From positions 25,748 to 89,747 of the forward strand of contig RCAB01000258.1 of the NCBI GenBank assembly GCA_003640385.1: DNA of 64,000 nucleotides, read 5' to 3'. A program made the translations under genes and the position numbers. Shown one piece after another: positions 1 to 13,100 of the stretch. The DNA comes from Setaria digitata (Eukaryota > Nematoda > Chromadorea > Rhabditida > Setariidae). How positions within the stretch are numbered: the first letter of the stretch is position 1; every line of letters starts with the position of its first letter. Under the pieces are notes generated by a model. That model saw only the letters and a list, made by a program, of their open reading frames with translations, made no database searches and had not been told where the DNA came from.

Positions 1-2604
1 ATAAATTTCGCTGAATGTTTAAATCGGTAACTAAAATTGAAATTTGCCAACTACCATCAGTGGCAACATCATTATCCACAAGATGTGTCATTGCACTTCT
101 TAAACTGAAATTTAATTAAAACTTACAAATGAAAAGGAAAAAAAAAAAAAAAAAAATTTTACTCGTTACAAACTTATTACTTGTCCATTTCAAATATTAA
201 TATCAGTTGTTTCGCAATATAACGCTGATCACAAAAATGATGATGATAAAAATTATCAATAAGAAAAAAAAAAAAAAAAAAAGCCTTTAATGCATATTTC
301 TTCTTTTTTTGTAATTATACTAACCTTTTTTTTTTTCAATTTTACCTTTCCCTCTTTCACCTTATAATTTAAAAAAAAAGAAAAAATACTAATTAATAAT
401 GGATATAAGCAACATATGCGGCCACAATATTATTTAGCCTTAGCCATGTGACTGCACAGATGCCTAGCTTGCATCTTGCATGATTGTTGTTGCTATTTGC
501 ACTGCACAATTGCAATTATTCTTGCTTAACCTCCTCCGCAGTCTGTTTACAGCAATAACTAGCGTACACACATATAGAAGAGGTACAGACATAGACAGAA
601 GCATAAAGTGTAGATTAGATTTAGCCGTAGATTTAGACCGGTGTGTGTGTGTGTGTGTGTNNTATGTGTGTGTATATTGGGGTGGAGAGGATGATGGATA
701 TATGAGGGGAGAACAGAAGGAGTAAATTAGGATGGTATTAAGAGAATGGGAAACAGAAGCTGTATCGATGTGAAGTGGAAATTATTAGCAGCACAAACTA
801 ACTAACCACTAACTAGAGCAAACAAAAAGCTTTTCAATTTACAACAATCATTTCATATCACTATGTAAAATTGAACTTGAAGAACTTAACTTGAACGACG
901 TTTCATCTAACTAGCTAGTACTATTACTTCTTTACAGTTTTTCACCTAATTACTACTGTTACTCTTTTTTTTTTTTTCTTTTTGAATTTTATACCACTGA
1001 TATTACTATTTTGATTGATAGGAATTTTAGTATGCAAAAATATATCTCTCCTTTCTAATCTGAAAAAAAAAAATGAAAAACAATAAGAGATTGTAATATT
1101 ACGGAGAATGTTTTCATAATTTCTCCTATGAAGATGATACTAAAAATTACAGTGCTGTATAATTATAATTAATGATTTTGATGTGGCTGAGAAAAAAAAA
1201 AAAAAAATCTTCGAATCAAACTTTTGTCAAATTGATTTAAATTGTTATCAGAAGAATAGCCTAATTTGGAGTGTTAATATAAAATTCAAGCAAGTAAATA
1301 TTTATATTCCAGATTATTAAAGTTTATTTGCTTCAAAAAATTCCGGCTTAGTTTTTGGCTGGTTCAAAAGAATGAGTAATTCAATTCAAATCCATTCTCA
1401 TTGTACAAATTGAAAAATAAAAATCGATTCGTCGAGCATACACGAACACTGACCTTGGAACAAATCATATAAATGAAGAGAATCGATAAAATCAACAGAT
1501 CAAATTAGTTATTAAATGAAAGAATTATGATTCTTGCTATCATCAAAATATTCATAAATTTACCGATATATATCGAACAGATAGAAAAATTGCTTCAAAT
1601 AAGCAATATTATGAAAGTCTCTGAACTTTACTTGCGAAAACTATTGGGAAATTTTGATTAAATATTTATTGATAATATAAAGGCATCTAGAACACACATG
1701 TGTTTCGAAATAACGCTTATAAAGGAATGCATGAAGTTTAAATCTTATCACATTTACTACTTTTACGACAACTGATCACTTTCCTTTTTATCAGCAGGAT
1801 CGACAATTTTTTATCACTTTCTGTAAACATTTTTCCAGTTGATAGTCACCGAGTTTTATCTTTAGATTTAAATCTATCAGCATCAAGTTCATCTTAGATT
1901 TCCCTGATTGAACAGTCTCTTATAAAGAGAAAAAAAAAAAAAATAACATAAGGATAAAATAAATAAGTCAAGTAAACCATAATAAAAGCTTGTCGGTTGG
2001 TGATAACATCATCAGCAACAAATCTGAAAGCAGCTTTCATCCAGGAAAAATGAAGTGAAAAATTGGATTAAATTTCACTCAAGCAACAACTAATAGCATT
2101 TAGAAGACGGAAATACAAAAAAAAATTTGGCAAATGAAAATGTATAACTTGAAAAAACCACATGGAAAACTGACATGTTGTTCTTGGCAAAGAATATAAA
2201 CATATAGAAAGTACTAGAAAATGAAAAGTGCCAAATTAAGGCCACAGAGAATATATGCATATATTTGAACAATTCAACTGAATAATCCAGGCTTGAATGC
2301 TAAGCTAGCATTCTTCAGACAACTCGATTTCTCAACATAATGGACATTGGTGGAGAGAAAAATTTCCAAAAGTGATTACTTCAATTTCCCAAATCCTAAC
2401 CGTCAAAAGAATTATGTGTAACGTTTGACTGTAATATTCTAAGATGCAGCAAAGAATAATTATTTGACAAGATTCACCTATAAAAGACCTGTAGTTATAA
2501 TTTTAAATATAGCAGAAACAGTAAACTAGCAGGATGTCTAATACAGAGAGAATTATGTACAGTACAAATAATCTATAAGTAAACGATAATATGCTGGAGA
2601 TTTT
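1..2604. other. Intergenic, no gene seen
   Basis: I see no exon chain here on either strand. The stretch is A/T-rich with several poly-A and poly-T runs (for example near 143-159, 264-283 and 965-978). It also holds a GT microsatellite at 641-676. The right end is the 3' flank of the galectin gene, whose stop codon is at 2605-2607 on the minus strand. Confidence 0.5.
641..676. repeat. GT dinucleotide microsatellite
   Basis: A run of GT units is interrupted by two N at 661-662. Its length is therefore unresolved in this assembly. Confidence 0.9.
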
Positions 2605-5600
2605 TTAGCGAAACTCAATCTTCTGCAGACTCAAGTCACCTCTTATAGTAATGCTTTCAACGTGAACCAATTTGGAAAATCCTCGGTAATTAAAATTGGC
2701 AAAATGACTGCTGTTAACCGTTATCTGAAACAAAGTACCCAAACTTTATATCTGAAATAAGACATTCAACATTTTGTATTAAGAATGTCGAAATGGAAAG
2801 TGGTCAAAACAAAAAAATAAATAATTGTCTGAGAAACGTCAATTACCCACTCAGGTTTAATCAGTCCTAAATTATGTGCAAATCTGAAAATGCAAAAGGG
2901 TATGAAATGTTATTTGTATATTACACACTGCACCATGAACTGTTTCACATTATGTTTTGGATATAATGAGAAATTAGAATGAAAAATTAGTCAAAATCTT
3001 GGACTGTATCGAAGAAAGAAAATGAGATACAATTTTGAAATTAAGCCATTTCTTAACAGAGCATTAATTTTAATGATGAGAGTGAGAACAAATTCGAATT
3101 GGATGAAAAGTTTGTACCTCAGAGCTCTTTTGAAGTTATGAATTTCAATGAAATTATAATAGAGAATAAACTCACGGAAATGTGCTTTTCTTCAAAATAA
3201 AATACGATATCAAAAGTAATTCCGCGTCGAAAAGGAAAGGAGCACATTTCGCGTTCTTCCTTTTGCCATTTTCCATGCTGTGTACAGTTCCGTACTACTG
3301 CTTCCTGTTGAGAAAAAAAAAGTAACAACGTAAAATTGATGATTAAAAAAAACCATTACTCTATGTAAAAGAAATTTTTTTTTTATAATCAGGAGTTGTA
3401 AACAATAGACTTAGTTGCAAACATAAATGGAAGACACTAACAGGACAGGAACTCGTGATTTCAGCTAGATTTATGATCAAGAGTTGTAAATAATAGACAA
3501 TAGATTTGCGTATTACTCAGAACACAAACTTAAATTAACTCACCTTTTTGTCTCCCACAGAAAAATCGACTCGGAAATGAAAGAAATGTTCCGCTTGCGT
3601 CAAAAAATTAATGAAAAAGCGTTCAGCATTCATTAGCGGAGTGCCGGTTATCAGTACTTTTACACCGTGTGATAGCCTGTCTTTCAAACGCATTTCGAAA
3701 GGCATTTTCTGGAGTAAAAAAAAAAAAAGGAATATCAAAAGGGAAAAATATTGTGGAAAAAATTTTGGAGCAAGATGGAATTTAACAATTAAAAAGTGAC
3801 AGATGAGATCTGCTTTCTGACGAAAAACTTTAAACAAAATCATTAAAAACAACAAATACATGTAAAANAGGAATATCAAAAGGGAAAAATATTGTGGAAA
3901 AAATTTTGGGGCAAGATGGAATTTAACAATTAAAAAGTGACAGATGAGATTTGCTTTCTGACGAAAAACTTTAAACAAAATCATTAAAAACAACAAATAC
4001 ATGTAAAATTTCATTCTGTAAACGTATTTCTACAGGAAATTACATACTAACCGGCTTTCGGGTGATATAGTTGATTGAAAGCTTCTCAGCTTTATCAATA
4101 GCTTCCAGTTGTACGGAATTTCTAGCATTCTACAAGATTAAAAATTTCTTAAAAATGACGTATAAATAAAGTATGAAAAAGAACCGTGAAATATTTCCAT
4201 AAAAACTCGAGAAAACTGTAAAAAAAAATATCTTTATAAAGAAAAAAAGTTAGTAAAAAAGAATGACAAAAGAACTATTTCAATTTAGAATTAAGAAGTA
4301 ATCACGCTAGAATAAAGTAAAATGTACTGATAAGAACTTTCTTCAAAAACTGATGGCAATCTTCGAAATTTACAGTGAGAATGGCAAGCATTTTTAAATG
4401 AATAACGAAAATCAAATATAAAGGTACTAACAAGCAGCAATAAGTAAATGCATTTCTGGTGCGAATGAATTCAAATTTTTTGAAGAAATTTCAAATCCAA
4501 ATATGTATTAATTCAATTTTTGTTTATAAACCATAAATATAAGCTACTACGCAAATACAGCCATTTCAGACCCTTTGGAATTACAAATTATTTTTAATCC
4601 GGCTAATTTTGCACATGATAAAAATAATATTGTAAAATAAAGGTAAAAAATAGCTTGGCTATAAACTAAAAGAAATAATACTAAAGTGACAACATTATTT
4701 ACCCCGTAAGCGATCGCTGGTGATTTTTCACAGGATCTAGTCTACAACTACTATAATACCATAATGAACTTGTAAAAGCAGCAACGAAAATGATTACTGC
4801 TCAAAGAATCATTGAAATCGATCCAGTTCAGAATAGCCTATAATGAATAAAACAACAAAAAGAAAAAAAAAAAGGACAAAAGTTTTAGCAGATGAAATTT
4901 AAGGTGGAATGCAGAATATTACACATTCCCTTACTTAAAAGTAAATGTTTCACTTCCAACACACTATCATCGGAATTTATTTTGAACAAATAACAAATAT
5001 TCACTGTGCAAAGCACATAAGCCTTATAGCTAAAATGATAAAGTGTATATAGTTATTTGAAAAAAAAAGTCAAACTATAAATTGCTGCAAACATTTTTCT
5101 CTTTCTCAAATGCTTTTATAATTAGAAGAGTATTCTATTTAACTTTTAAACATCCGTGACAATTGGAAACGTGTATAGCTGCAATATTTGCTCTACCGGA
5201 AAATTTAAACTAAATTTTACTCACAGAGTTCAAGTGTTAATTTAGAATTCTCTTCTTTGAATGCAACATATTTTACGTAAAACAAACATTATATTTCGAG
5301 TTTATTTCAGCGTAATATTTTGAGACGAAAGCCTATATAGAGAGTTTAATATAGTCAATGTGTTAATGTCAAAGCAAATTATGAACAAAAATTACAAGAA
5401 AAAATTTAAGCAGAAGAATTTAAAAATTGTTTCAAAGAGAACGAAACAAATTAAAAAGATTTAAAAGTATATTTTGAATAAAGCTTTCAGCTTTAACAGC
5501 CAAAACAAACAGCTTAGACTTTACAATGTACAATGTGAGATTTAAGCGAATTCTATTATAAAGTTTATGAAGCCATACTATAGTGAATTAACTAAGCATG

Positions 5601-7362
5601 AAATATAAAACTTTTATTTTAAAGCGACTGAATGGAAATAAGCGAGCATACAATCATTCGGAAGATCACATGACAATAGAACTACTTTCCTGCAAAAATT
5701 ATTGTTTTTCTATGTACCACAACATAAATAAACAGATATAAGTGAGACTATGCAAAAGAAGTCCCGGAAGTTTTACATAAACAAAACATGCCCAGAAGGC
5801 GTCAATGAAAATGCGCTATGCTAAAATAGGATTGAATAAAGACTAGCTTTTCATTTACCAAAAATTTTCTAGTGAATGCTGTAATTATTTCACATATAAA
5901 ACAAGCAAGCTGATTTAATCTCATGCAAAATTATGAAAGAAATCGAATCAATTTTAAATAAATAAAAAACTTACATCAACTCCCTGATATTCAATCGTGC
6001 TGATTCGGACATTACCTCCTATATAAATTGCTTTTATATCAGAAATCGGTAACCTATGCAAATAATCACACAGATGACGACCATCCACAGCAATCTTTAA
6101 AAATTTCAATTATAGTGACAGTTTAAACTTAACATAAATATTAAAATGATGCCTATTTCGGGTAAGTCTGCTATCAATTCATCCTCAGAGTTCATTGAAA
6201 TGTTTTAGATTTATAAATTAATATGAAATCATATAATTCGAACTACGTTGTTCAATATTAAATATAACAGTGAGGACAGCATACATTAAAGTAGTTAGCG
6301 AGCACTAAGATACGCATTGAAAATTCAGCTCCTTCTTTGAAAACGTTATTGTAACGTTCTTCTACACCCCATCGGTTACCAATCAACGAATTTAACACAA
6401 TTTGCCGATCAGGTCGTGGACCAAACCTGATATAAATTTTTATTACAATTCTTAGTTTTTAAATAAAATTATTGAAGTTACCTTTTAACTGATGAAGATT
6501 TTATGTTAATAATTTGGATAGTAAGGCAAGATATTTAAAATACCTTAAGACTGAAATATCTCAAATAATTTTAATCCTAAAACATGCATTATCTATGATT
6601 AAATTTTCATTAGAGCTATATTTCAATGAATTTGATAATCCATGGCCTAAAAAAAAAAGATTTGCAAACTAAATTATTTTTCCTTTCTCAATCTTGCCGA
6701 ACTGACCAATTATTCCATACTTACTGCTAACTACATCCAAATAAGCACTATATAATTTAGATGGCAATCAAATTCACAAAAACACATATTAAAATACTGA
6801 AAAAAAAAAAACNGATTTGCAAACTAAATTATTTTTCCTTTCTCAATCTTGCCGAACTGACCAATTATTCCATACTTACTGCTAACTACATCCAAATAAG
6901 CACTATATAATTTAGATGGCAATCAAATTCACAAAAACACATATTAAAATACTGAAAAAAAAAAAACTTGCCATGAACTACTGGTATCAAAACGTGGATT
7001 GAAATGTAACGCTTTATCATCCTGATGATCACCTTGAATAAGTAAACCACAACAAAGATCAATTGCAAAACGTTTTTGTTGTGAATGATGTAAAACGGTT
7101 CCTTTGATGATGATGCCTCGGCCGGGAAATAAACCATTCGGTATTATTGCCATATATGGTATCACCTGAAATCTCATTTCATCTGTCAATTTTTATCATT
7201 TTTTTCCTTTCCATTACTAACATTTACCATTTTTTTTTTTTTTTTCACTTTATACGGATGTTATATTTACGGAGTGCTAAAATTAAATAAGCATGAAACG
7301 AATCAGGAAAAACTTACCGGATCACTTATAACGGTCAGTTTCGACGATGTTGTTGTCATCAT
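2605..7362 (-). CDS. Tandem-repeat galectin (two carbohydrate-recognition domains)
   Basis: This is a beta-galactoside-binding lectin with eight exons: 7362-7318, 7165-6972, 6426-6285, 6094-5975, 4129-4052, 3708-3544, 3304-3176 and 2724-2605. They total 993 nt, 330 residues, and are in phase throughout. There is no signal peptide, as usual for galectins. Domain 1 has the sugar-binding set: HFNPRF at 69-74, V-x-N at 90-92, and WGVEER at 99-104. Domain 2 (about residues 194-330) keeps VRN at 252-254 and W-x-x-E-x-R at 261-266, but reads HFRVDF where HFNPRF is expected. Two key polar residues are therefore lost and its sugar specificity is probably altered. The intron after exon 2 needs a GC donor (TG, then GCAAGT). 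The start is the first of two adjacent ATGs. A TTTTAACAG acceptor 17 nt upstream of it suggests trans-splicing. Family assignment is firm; the orthologue within the family is not. Confidence 0.93.
3728..4008. repeat. Duplicated block around single N (assembly join)
   Basis: Positions 3728-3867 are repeated at 3869-4008 around one N at 3868, with about two base differences. It lies in a galectin intron (between exons 5 and 6). The small differences look like two alleles joined instead of merged. Confidence 0.85.
6659..6967. repeat. Duplicated block around single N (assembly join)
   Basis: Positions 6659-6812 recur at 6814-6967 around N 6813, in the galectin intron that starts with the GC donor. 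It is probably an unmerged contig overlap. The real intron is likely about 155 nt shorter. Confidence 0.85.
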
Positions 7363-7902
7363 GAAAATTGCCGCATTAACTGTTAAAACTTCCACCCTAT
7401 CTTACTGATAAGCAATCAGTCATCAGTCAAATGATAACAGCTAAACAGTGCAGGTGTGTTGTTGGAGGTGTGTTTTTTCTCGCACAAACTTTTACAGACC
7501 ATCAAGCGGCCTGTAATATATTTACGACATGACTATTTCATATTTCGTATTTGGCTAAATAAGTTTACTTTTATTACTGCTGGGCTCATAGTAATTACTA
7601 GTTCTTCCTCTTTTCGTCTCTTTTCTTTTCCTTTTTTCAGTCTCTCTGTCTTTCTTTTCTCTCTCTGTTTTTGTTTTCAGCTCTTCCGTTGCCATCTCTC
7701 GCTCTATCTTTCTCTTTTTAGCAATGTTATTAGTAAATTTTCAGGTATTTAAGTTTAAGTTTTAATGAAGTCTTCAACTGGAAAAAGCGCTTAGAAATTT
7801 ATTAAATAATAATACACCATCAGTCATTTTGAAATGCACCGTTAACTATTTATCATTGTAATTTTGCTTTTAATTTAATTTTAATTTTAATTTATAGCAT
7901 CG
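7363..7902. promoter_or_regulatory. Divergent promoter region, galectin / uS11m
   Basis: These 540 bases separate two start codons on opposite strands. They contain two TGATAA GATA-type sites at 7406-7411 (within ACTGATAAG) and 7432-7437, close to the galectin start. A pyrimidine-rich block runs at 7600-7720. TTTATAG at 7891-7897, followed five bases later by the plus-strand ATG, is a likely spliced-leader acceptor. Factor binding is inference; the motifs are short and the region is A/T-rich. Confidence 0.45.
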
Positions 7903-9481
7903 ATGGCAAACAATATCAGATGGATGCTTGGACGTTTAATGCTGCAAGGAATGGAACCGAGCTATAGTCATGCTAAACGCTTCATTAGTCTTGTTCCGAA
8001 ATGTCTCAAAAGTATCAGTGAAGTTTCACGTGTTGGTAAGCATTTATACATTTCATAGTTATATCTTAGACGATGTGTGCGTGCTTTTTTTTAATAGTCT
8101 TATTTTTCAATATAATTTTAAATTAATTTCGTAGTAATTACTTGTGAATGTGTGATTTCATGATTATTTGTTTATTGTCAGGTGTCAACATCATCGTAAA
8201 CATTTTTTTTTTGTTTGTAATCATAGAAGAATGGATGGGCCAGTACGTGTTTTTAATTATTAAGTAATATTATAGTTCTTGAAATGTAGGAATCCTTTGT
8301 GGAATATGGTTAGGTACTGTTGATAGGGAGAAGAATAATCATAGAAGTGCGGATAGATAAGACAGAGTTGTATTTTATTATAAAGCATGGATACATTTGT
8401 TTATTTTCAGTTATTAGAAATTGTAAAATATCTTAACTTTCTCATTAATCTACGTTACAACTTTGCAGACTTTCTCTATTATTTCATGTTGTTTCTTATG
8501 TCATCACAATCTTTACATTTTTCATTCTTATTGCACATCTCTTTTTATTTGGGAAAAGTCTTCCACTTTTTTCCTCTTTCGAGAATTTTAGGAAAATTTT
8601 CGAGATTTCAGCAGGTCTTTTTTTTTCTAATTTTACAGGTGTTGATAAGAAAGAAATGCAAAGACCTTTAACGGAAGGTACTGTGGGTGGTTCAGATTGG
8701 GTACCAGTTAATTTAATGAATATTTATGATCGTTTGCCAACAGTGGAAATATTTAAACAAGAATTTGATGGCATACCTTTCGGAGAGCTTCCAATTGTGC
8801 ATGTCAAAGCATCGAGGAATAATACACTTATTACGGTCACTGATCACAAGGTATCATAACTGATTGTTTTCATATTTTTGTAATGTAATCTCTCCGATCT
8901 ATTTTTCCATTCATTTATTTTTTATTTTTAATAATCCAATTTTGAATTGTTTTTCTTTTTTTTTTTTTTCTTTTTTATTTTTGAAAACGCAAGTAATAAT
9001 ATTGTAATTACAGTACAAAATTATAACATACACTTCCTGTCGTTTGGAAGGATTCAAAAATGCTCGGAAAAAGACTAATATTGCTGGCCAAACAACCGGT
9101 GTTGCTGCGGGGCAACGGCTTATTAGGCGAGGAATTCGAACAGTTCGCGTGTTGGTTCGTTTTACTTATTTTTTCTTTCTGACTGTGAAAGCGATTATCC
9201 ACAATTTTTTGATGTTATAAAGTTGGTTTTTGTTTTTTTAGTTTTTTTCTTTTTTTAGTTTTCTAGTTTTTTGGTATGAAATTGTTCATTCGTACAGCTA
9301 TGAACTATGTTGATGTAAATTTTACTGTTAGAATTCATCATTTAAGGTCCGTGGATTGGGACCAGGCCGTATGACATCCATACAGGGTATGGCAGCTGCT
9401 GGAGTTAAAATTGTTTCTATAACCGAACATTCAGCGCTTCGTGAACTTGGGCCAAGACCAAAAAAGATTCCTAGGATATGA
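7903..9481 (+). CDS. mrps-11: Mitochondrial small-subunit ribosomal protein uS11m
   Basis: This is a component of the mitochondrial ribosome small-subunit platform. It has four exons: 7903-8035, 8639-8850, 9014-9148 and 9347-9481. They total 615 nt, 204 residues, and all junctions are in phase. The uS11 core is recognisable: [18 protein letters not shown], then [17 protein letters not shown], then [10 protein letters not shown], ending in a basic tail RPKKIPRI. The divergent N-terminal extension of about 100 residues points to the mitochondrial and not the cytosolic form. The ATG lies five bases after a TTTATAG acceptor, so it is probably the true start after trans-splicing. Confidence 0.93.
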
Positions 9482-10063
9482 AAAGAACTTTCTTTCTTCT
9501 TGTACATCGTATAAATGTTATTTCCTGCCAGTGTATCATTTGTTTCATCATTAAAAGTGCAGAAAAATCGGAACAAACATTTATACAGAGAGAATTAACA
9601 ATATGAAAAAGTAACTTATAAAATGAGACGAACTTTTATTTTAGCAATGAAATGACTAGATAAAAATATGTTATGTATAGGTTGAATTTTCCGGTAAAAT
9701 GCTATAAAATGATTCAGTGAATGAAGTATATTATTGTTACAGTAAGCTGAATATATAACAACGTTTTTTGTACATTTTTTAAAGTCTAGTTTAAGCAATT
9801 TTCAAATGACTTTATGTTGAATCGATGATAGAAAAGTAAGAATTATTGCATATCAAGTGATCAACATGAAATCAACACATATATGAACTATGTCATGTTA
9901 TAGATTAGTATTCTGAAAATATTGTTATCAGTAATGCTGCTATAGTGAAATTATTCAAACTAATGACACAATTTATTAAGATATAATTTACAGCATGTAA
10001 TTGGTACCCAATTTAGCTATTTCATTTACGACAGAATTTATCAGTGTGCATTATCTCTACCAT

Positions 10064-10122
<59 letters not shown>

Positions 10123-10124
10123 AT
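9482..10124. other. Convergent 3' intergenic region
   Basis: This separates the uS11m stop on the plus strand from the TWK channel stop on the minus strand. It holds no gene that I can see. A TA run followed by an AG run lies at 10062-10114. Confidence 0.6.
10062..10114. repeat. Compound TA/AG microsatellite
   Basis: About nine TA units pass directly into about seventeen AG units, eleven bases before the stop codon of the TWK gene. It will therefore be in or next to that transcript's 3' UTR, as a TC/TA tract. Confidence 0.9.
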
Positions 10125-13100
10125 TTACTCATTAGCTAATTCGTGCACTGATTTTGCATTCATACTTTCTTTACGTTGATTTTTTTTCGTTCCACGTCCA
10201 CTAAGTAATGATCCAATTAATGATACCATGTTTCGAGTATTCCCCACCGAATTCCTACTAATTAAAACTTTTTGAAATATTGTTAATGGATTAGAAAAAT
10301 TAGAGTCTTATTAAGATTTGTCCAGTTATTCAGATATACTAAATTAATTAGCAATGCAAGCAAACAGTCCATTGAATGATGTCTACATTTTAACTTTTTC
10401 TTTCCAACTTTACCATTTTTTTTTTCCTAATTTCTGAAAAAAAAAAAAAAAAAAAAGAATAATATTGATGGAAACCTGGTTTGTTCTAAAGTTGGCTCAG
10501 ATTCTTTAATTGATTTGATTTCCAATGGACGTGTATCATCATCATCATCATCATCGTCATCATTTTCTTCATTTTCATCAATATACGGTTCACCATTACC
10601 CTCATTAATCACACCATGATTTTCGGATATCATACTTAACCTGGAATATTTTGGGTGAAAAAAAAAAGAGTTATTATTTTATTTATTGGAGAATTTTTGA
10701 AAATCTACCTAGGTTTAAAATGTACAGCTGGCAAATTGAACGTATTAGTAGTAGACCGTCCTAACAGAATTCGATTTTCAATTTCCTCATTTGTTTCATT
10801 TCCATTACGATTTGTACGATTCGAAAATGCATTCTAAAATTTGACATTCCAAATCTTTTCATATGCATTTTATCATAAAAGAAATCAATTTTGAAATTAA
10901 TCATCTCTAACAACAACAATCTTTCAAATTAAAAATGATCATTTTTCAATCAATTTTCCGCTTTAAAATTCACCCAACAAACATTTCAAATTTTTACAAC
11001 AAAAGAATTTAATCATAATTTAGTATGATTTGATATTATGAATGCTAAATCTACAATGATGCAGAGCAAAAACTGTGATGAAATTAACCTATAAAATAAG
11101 CCTACCTTAATGAGTGAAGTTGATGGTGAAGCTGCTGCTAGAGAAGATGTTCTTGGATAATTACCAGTCAATAATTTTGAATGATCAGTCTAAAGAGTAA
11201 AAATAAAAAAAAAAAAAGAAAAAAATAATACATTAGGCAATTTTAGAGGATAATTAATGCTAATCTTATTTCCTATTTATTGAAATTAAGGTATTATAGC
11301 CATTTAATATATATGTATGTATAAATTGCTATATAATATATTAAACAGATTGCGATTTTATCATTTAATTAATTAATTAATTAGCTTAATCTAGTAACGT
11401 GTGGTGAAGTTTTTTTTTTTTGGATTATTTTATCACTATAGTAAAATGTGTGATGTTTTGCTTGAACGAATAATACATAATATCATTCCATAGCTTATAA
11501 ATTCTTATAAAATTCAAAACAGATTTTTTTTTTTGTCTAAAAAAAAAAAAAAAAAAAAAAAAGTAGGAGAAAGAGATGGAAAATTTTTGCATTATTATTC
11601 AAAAACTTTCCTTCTTTTTTCCTTTTTTTCGTTTTTTTTTTTTTTAAATGAAAGCTGTTCTTATCACTAATCAATGGTTTTACATACCTGACCGCCGGTA
11701 TCATCGTTACCGTTATCAGAATTACTGCTATCATCACCAAGAAGCTCAGTTAATACTAAAATATCGCCTTCTTCGGTGTCGACCAATTTCATCACATCAT
11801 CAATTGATAAATTTCTCGGTAGAAGTTTAATCTGTTGTAAAATTTCATTCCTCTTCTTTTTTTTTTTTTTTTAATTGTTTTTTCAAGAAAAAAAAAACAA
11901 TTTAAAAAGAAAAAAAAAAGATTTAAGAAATTTTTATTTTTTGCTAAAGGAAATAAAAAAGAAAACAATCCAAATTGTTAACATTAATTTTGTCTTTTCT
12001 AGTAAAAATTAGTGTTATTTTTATTTTTATTTTTTAATAAAAATTGAAATTTTGCAATACTGGTATTAATTGCTTTATTAGTTAATAAATGAAGCATAAA
12101 AATTCACATCACTAATTTGCAAATGTCACTAATTACAAGTTCCTTTTTGCTTTTTACTCATTTTAAATAAATTATATTTATTTTTATCAATTGCAAGTCT
12201 TTCTTTCTTTCTTCTTTTTTTATTTTCTTATTTTCTAATTTTTGCTAAATCCAATTAAATTCGCAATGTGTTAACTAGTTGCTGTTTTTTTTTTCTCGCT
12301 TTTTTCTTTTCTTTTATTAAACTTATTAATTAGCATTAATTGTAGCCTTTTTTTTTTCCTTCGTGAAAATAAATTTGTTAAATAAAAAAAAAAATTCTTT
12401 AAATAACAATTATGAAAAATGCATACCCCACCATTATATGCATATTTATCAGTGCTTAAATTTGCATATGGACTCGGGAACGAAAGCATTGTTTGTGATG
12501 ATTTATTAAATTTTTTCCGACTAATTAGAGCATCTCTTGTAGCACGACAAGCTAGTGATCGAATACTATCATTTCTACTACCGGAACCGATATGAGTTTT
12601 ATCAGAAACTCTGAAATTTCTACAAGTTTTTTTTTTTCCATTCCTTTTTACTTGAATAATTAAACAAATTAATAAATTAAGCAGAGACCAAATGTTGAAA
12701 TGTATAAATTGCTTAAATTATATTGTAGGAAATGAATTTTCTTTTTTTTTTAAATGAAAGAAGATGAAACGGGAAGTGGAAGATTGATTTCAAAAAAATT
12801 TTTTCTGCAATTTAGCTTCTTGTTTTTTTTAATTAAAAACTTTTGAATAAAGAATTTAATTACTTGTGATCTAAATTTCCGAATGGAAGATCAGTTGAGG
12901 TTATACTTAAATTATCCAATTGTCCAACTTCATATGTTCGTGCCATTTCAGACTGAAATTGAATGTTTTTTTTTTTTTTTTAGATAAATTAAAAATTTCA
13001 TTTTCTATCCTTTTTCGACAACATCCAACATCATCAATTACTTTTAAGAAAAAAAAATAACGGAACAATTTAAAAAATAATTTTTGACAAAAAATCAAAA

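Noticed and set aside
2853..2889. Minus-strand block that reads FAHNLGLIKPEW, like the end of a galectin domain
   Set aside because: It cannot be joined in phase, while the exon at 2605-2724 joins perfectly and gives the normal galectin C-terminus.
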